This document shows, in pieces, positions 4,465 through 5,134 of a stretch of 5,134 nucleotides of DNA (positions are counted from its first letter, which is position 1; each line of letters begins with the position of its first letter). Under the pieces are notes generated by a model. It saw only the letters and a program-made list of their open reading frames with translations. It searched no databases and had not been told where the DNA came from. Source of the stretch: CALAED01 sp937891035 (lineage in GTDB: Bacteria; Actinomycetota; Actinomycetes; Streptosporangiales; Streptosporangiaceae). A program made the translations under genes and the position numbers. Location of the stretch: the NCBI GenBank assembly GCA_035642125.1, contig DASQSZ010000133.1, positions 1 through 5,134 of the forward strand, written 5' to 3'.

Positions 4465-5060
4465 TGCTCTCTTCTCCGTGTCCGTCGCACCGGCGGGCGC
4501 TGGCTCGACGGCCTACTGGGCCGCCGCGGCCGGTCGTCGGCGCGGTCTTCGTCTTCGGGCTCGTCTTCGGGCTCGTCGGCGGACTGCGACGGGGGCCGGC
4601 GCGTAGCGGTCCGCCGCGGCCGGCGCTCCGCCGCCCGCTCGTCCGGCTCACCGCCGTCGTCCCCGTCGCCGGCTTCGTCGCCGGCTTCGTCGGTGTCGGT
4701 GTCTTCGTCCGTCGGGGCGCCCCGGCCGCCGAGCCGCGTTGAGCTCAGCGCCCCGGTTCGGTCCTCGATCTTGCCGGTCAGCGTGTCCACCCGACTGTTC
4801 ACCGCGGAGACGGCGGCGGCCTTGCCCGCTTCGACGAGGCGGCCCCGCACGGTCTCAGTAAGCGTCTTGACCTCGGGGGAGGAGCCGAGGAGGTCGACGC
4901 CCTGCTTGACCAGCGCGGCCGGGTTCTTGGCCGCCCGGCCGGTCACACCCATGCCGACGAGCATCAGCGCCAGCCGGCCCTTTCGAGTACGACCCAGCAG
5001 ATAGCCAAGGCCTACGGCCATGCCTATCCGGACCCCGTCCTTCCGGACCCCGTCCTTCAT
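4461..5060 (-). CDS. gvpY: GvpY-like gas vesicle cluster protein
   Basis: It resembles the GvpY proteins that precede gvpZ in Streptomyces gvp clusters, often mis-annotated as 'DNA primase'; no biochemical role is established that I know of. It has 199 residues. After MKDGVRKDGV comes a conserved-type Gly-rich hydrophobic stretch, GMAVGLGYLLGRTRKGRLAL, then MLVGMGVTG (13-41). This may be a membrane or shell-contacting hairpin. A helix follows (48-105, with DLLGSSPEVKTLTETVRGRL and DTLTGKIEDRTGAL), then a long disordered tail of Asp/Glu/Arg/Pro (115-199). The ATG at 5060 is chosen because GAGGGG lies six bases upstream; the ATG at 5066 touches that site. The frame stays open to the window edge without another ATG or GTG. 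The stop overlaps gvpZ. Three perfect tandem duplications lie in this short gene. The assignment rests on the N-terminus and on position before gvpZ. Confidence 0.8.
   Translation of the reverse strand: MKDGVRKDGVRIGMAVGLGYLLGRTRKGRLALMLVGMGVTGRAAKNPAALVKQGVDLLGSSPEVKTLTETVRGRLVEAGKAAAVSAVNSRVDTLTGKIEDRTGALSSTRLGGRGAPTDEDTDTDEAGDEAGDGDDGGEPDERAAERRPRRTATRRPPSQSADEPEDEPEDEDRADDRPRRPSRPSSQRPPVRRTRRREQ
4551..4574. repeat. 12-bp perfect tandem duplication in gvpY (EPED x2)
   Basis: GTCTTCGGGCTC occurs twice back to back on the plus strand. On the coding strand it gives DEPEDEPED (about residues 162-170) in the disordered tail. Confidence 0.85.
4668..4691. repeat. 12-bp perfect tandem duplication in gvpY (DEAG x2)
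   Basis: GCCGGCTTCGTC occurs twice back to back on the plus strand and codes DEAG-DEAG (about residues 124-131). Confidence 0.85.
5028..5057. repeat. 15-bp perfect tandem duplication at the gvpY start (KDGVR x2)
   Basis: CCGGACCCCGTCCTT occurs twice without a gap. It begins right after the ATG at 5060 and codes KDGVR-KDGVR. It lengthens the N-terminus by five residues compared with a single copy, and keeps the distance between ribosome binding site and start unchanged. Confidence 0.9.
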
Positions 5061-5066
5061 GATCAT

Positions 5067-5072
5067 CCCCTC
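5067..5072 (-). promoter_or_regulatory. Ribosome binding site that decides the gvpY start
   Basis: GAGGGG is followed by ATGATC and then ATG (5060), a six-base spacing. The ATG at 5066 abuts the site with no spacing, so ribosomes should start at 5060. A different frame upstream (5134 to 5063) is also open and ends in a TGA that overlaps ATG 5066, so the end of a preceding gene, coupled to gvpY, cannot be excluded. Confidence 0.6.
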
Positions 5073-5134
5073 GCCCCCGGGCAGGGTCGACCGACCACGG
5101 ACAACGTCAACCCCGGGAAGTTTGCGAATCTTTT

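Noticed and set aside
3394..5004. A 536-codon open frame on the plus strand, the longest in the window
   Set aside because: It lies opposite the gvpY and gvpZ genes. Its product is Leu/Phe/Val runs and Arg/Ser/Pro runs that mirror the acidic and basic tails in antisense. It has no family motifs, while the minus strand shows clear SRPBCC and GvpY features.
5105..5110. TTGACG on the minus strand as a -35 element for gvpY
   Set aside because: There is no TAnnnT-like -10 hexamer at 16-19 bases, and the region may still be part of an upstream gene cut by the window edge.

Overview
This is high-GC DNA with strong G/C preference at third codon positions, GTG starts, GTGA start/stop overlaps and GC-rich Shine-Dalgarno sites. 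That pattern, together with the gene content (a DrrAB-type ABC exporter and a Streptomyces-style gvpY/gvpZ gas vesicle set), points to an actinobacterium, probably a filamentous actinomycete. The genus cannot be fixed from this sequence. Every credible gene is on the minus strand, so the order of transcription runs from high to low coordinates.

Right part (about 5134 to 2458): the end of a gas vesicle (gvp) gene cluster. It starts with a GvpY-like small protein that has a glycine/hydrophobic N-terminus and a charged disordered tail. This gene overlaps by GTGA a GvpZ-like SRPBCC-domain protein with a long Glu/Asp-rich tail. Next, after 54 bp, comes a GvpL/GvpF family protein. Directly after its stop codon, in the same frame, lies a short piece that reads like the C-terminal end of GvpK, with no GvpK body. 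In Streptomyces coelicolor the order is gvpO-A-F-G-Y-Z-J-L-S-K (from memory). Here the order reads Y-Z-L-(K tail), with J and S absent and K apparently reduced to a stump.

Middle (about 2457 to 2133): a 325-base stretch with no full gene. It holds an inverted repeat just after the gvpK stump and, next to the transporter, a 7-codon mini-ORF with an excellent ribosome binding site. The first bases of that mini-ORF nearly duplicate the start of the downstream ATPase gene.

Left part (2132 to 571): a two-gene ABC-2 type exporter operon, a DrrA-like ATPase and a DrrB-like permease joined by a GTGA overlap with a perfect AGGAGG before the permease. After a 133-base gap comes a 134-residue protein of unknown function, predicted mainly beta (437 to 33).

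The gvp genes presumably act together in building or scaffolding a gas vesicle-like shell. The exporter is a separate unit that would pump a hydrophobic small molecule, such as a drug or secondary metabolite. No tRNA, rRNA, CRISPR array, insertion sequence or integrase was seen.
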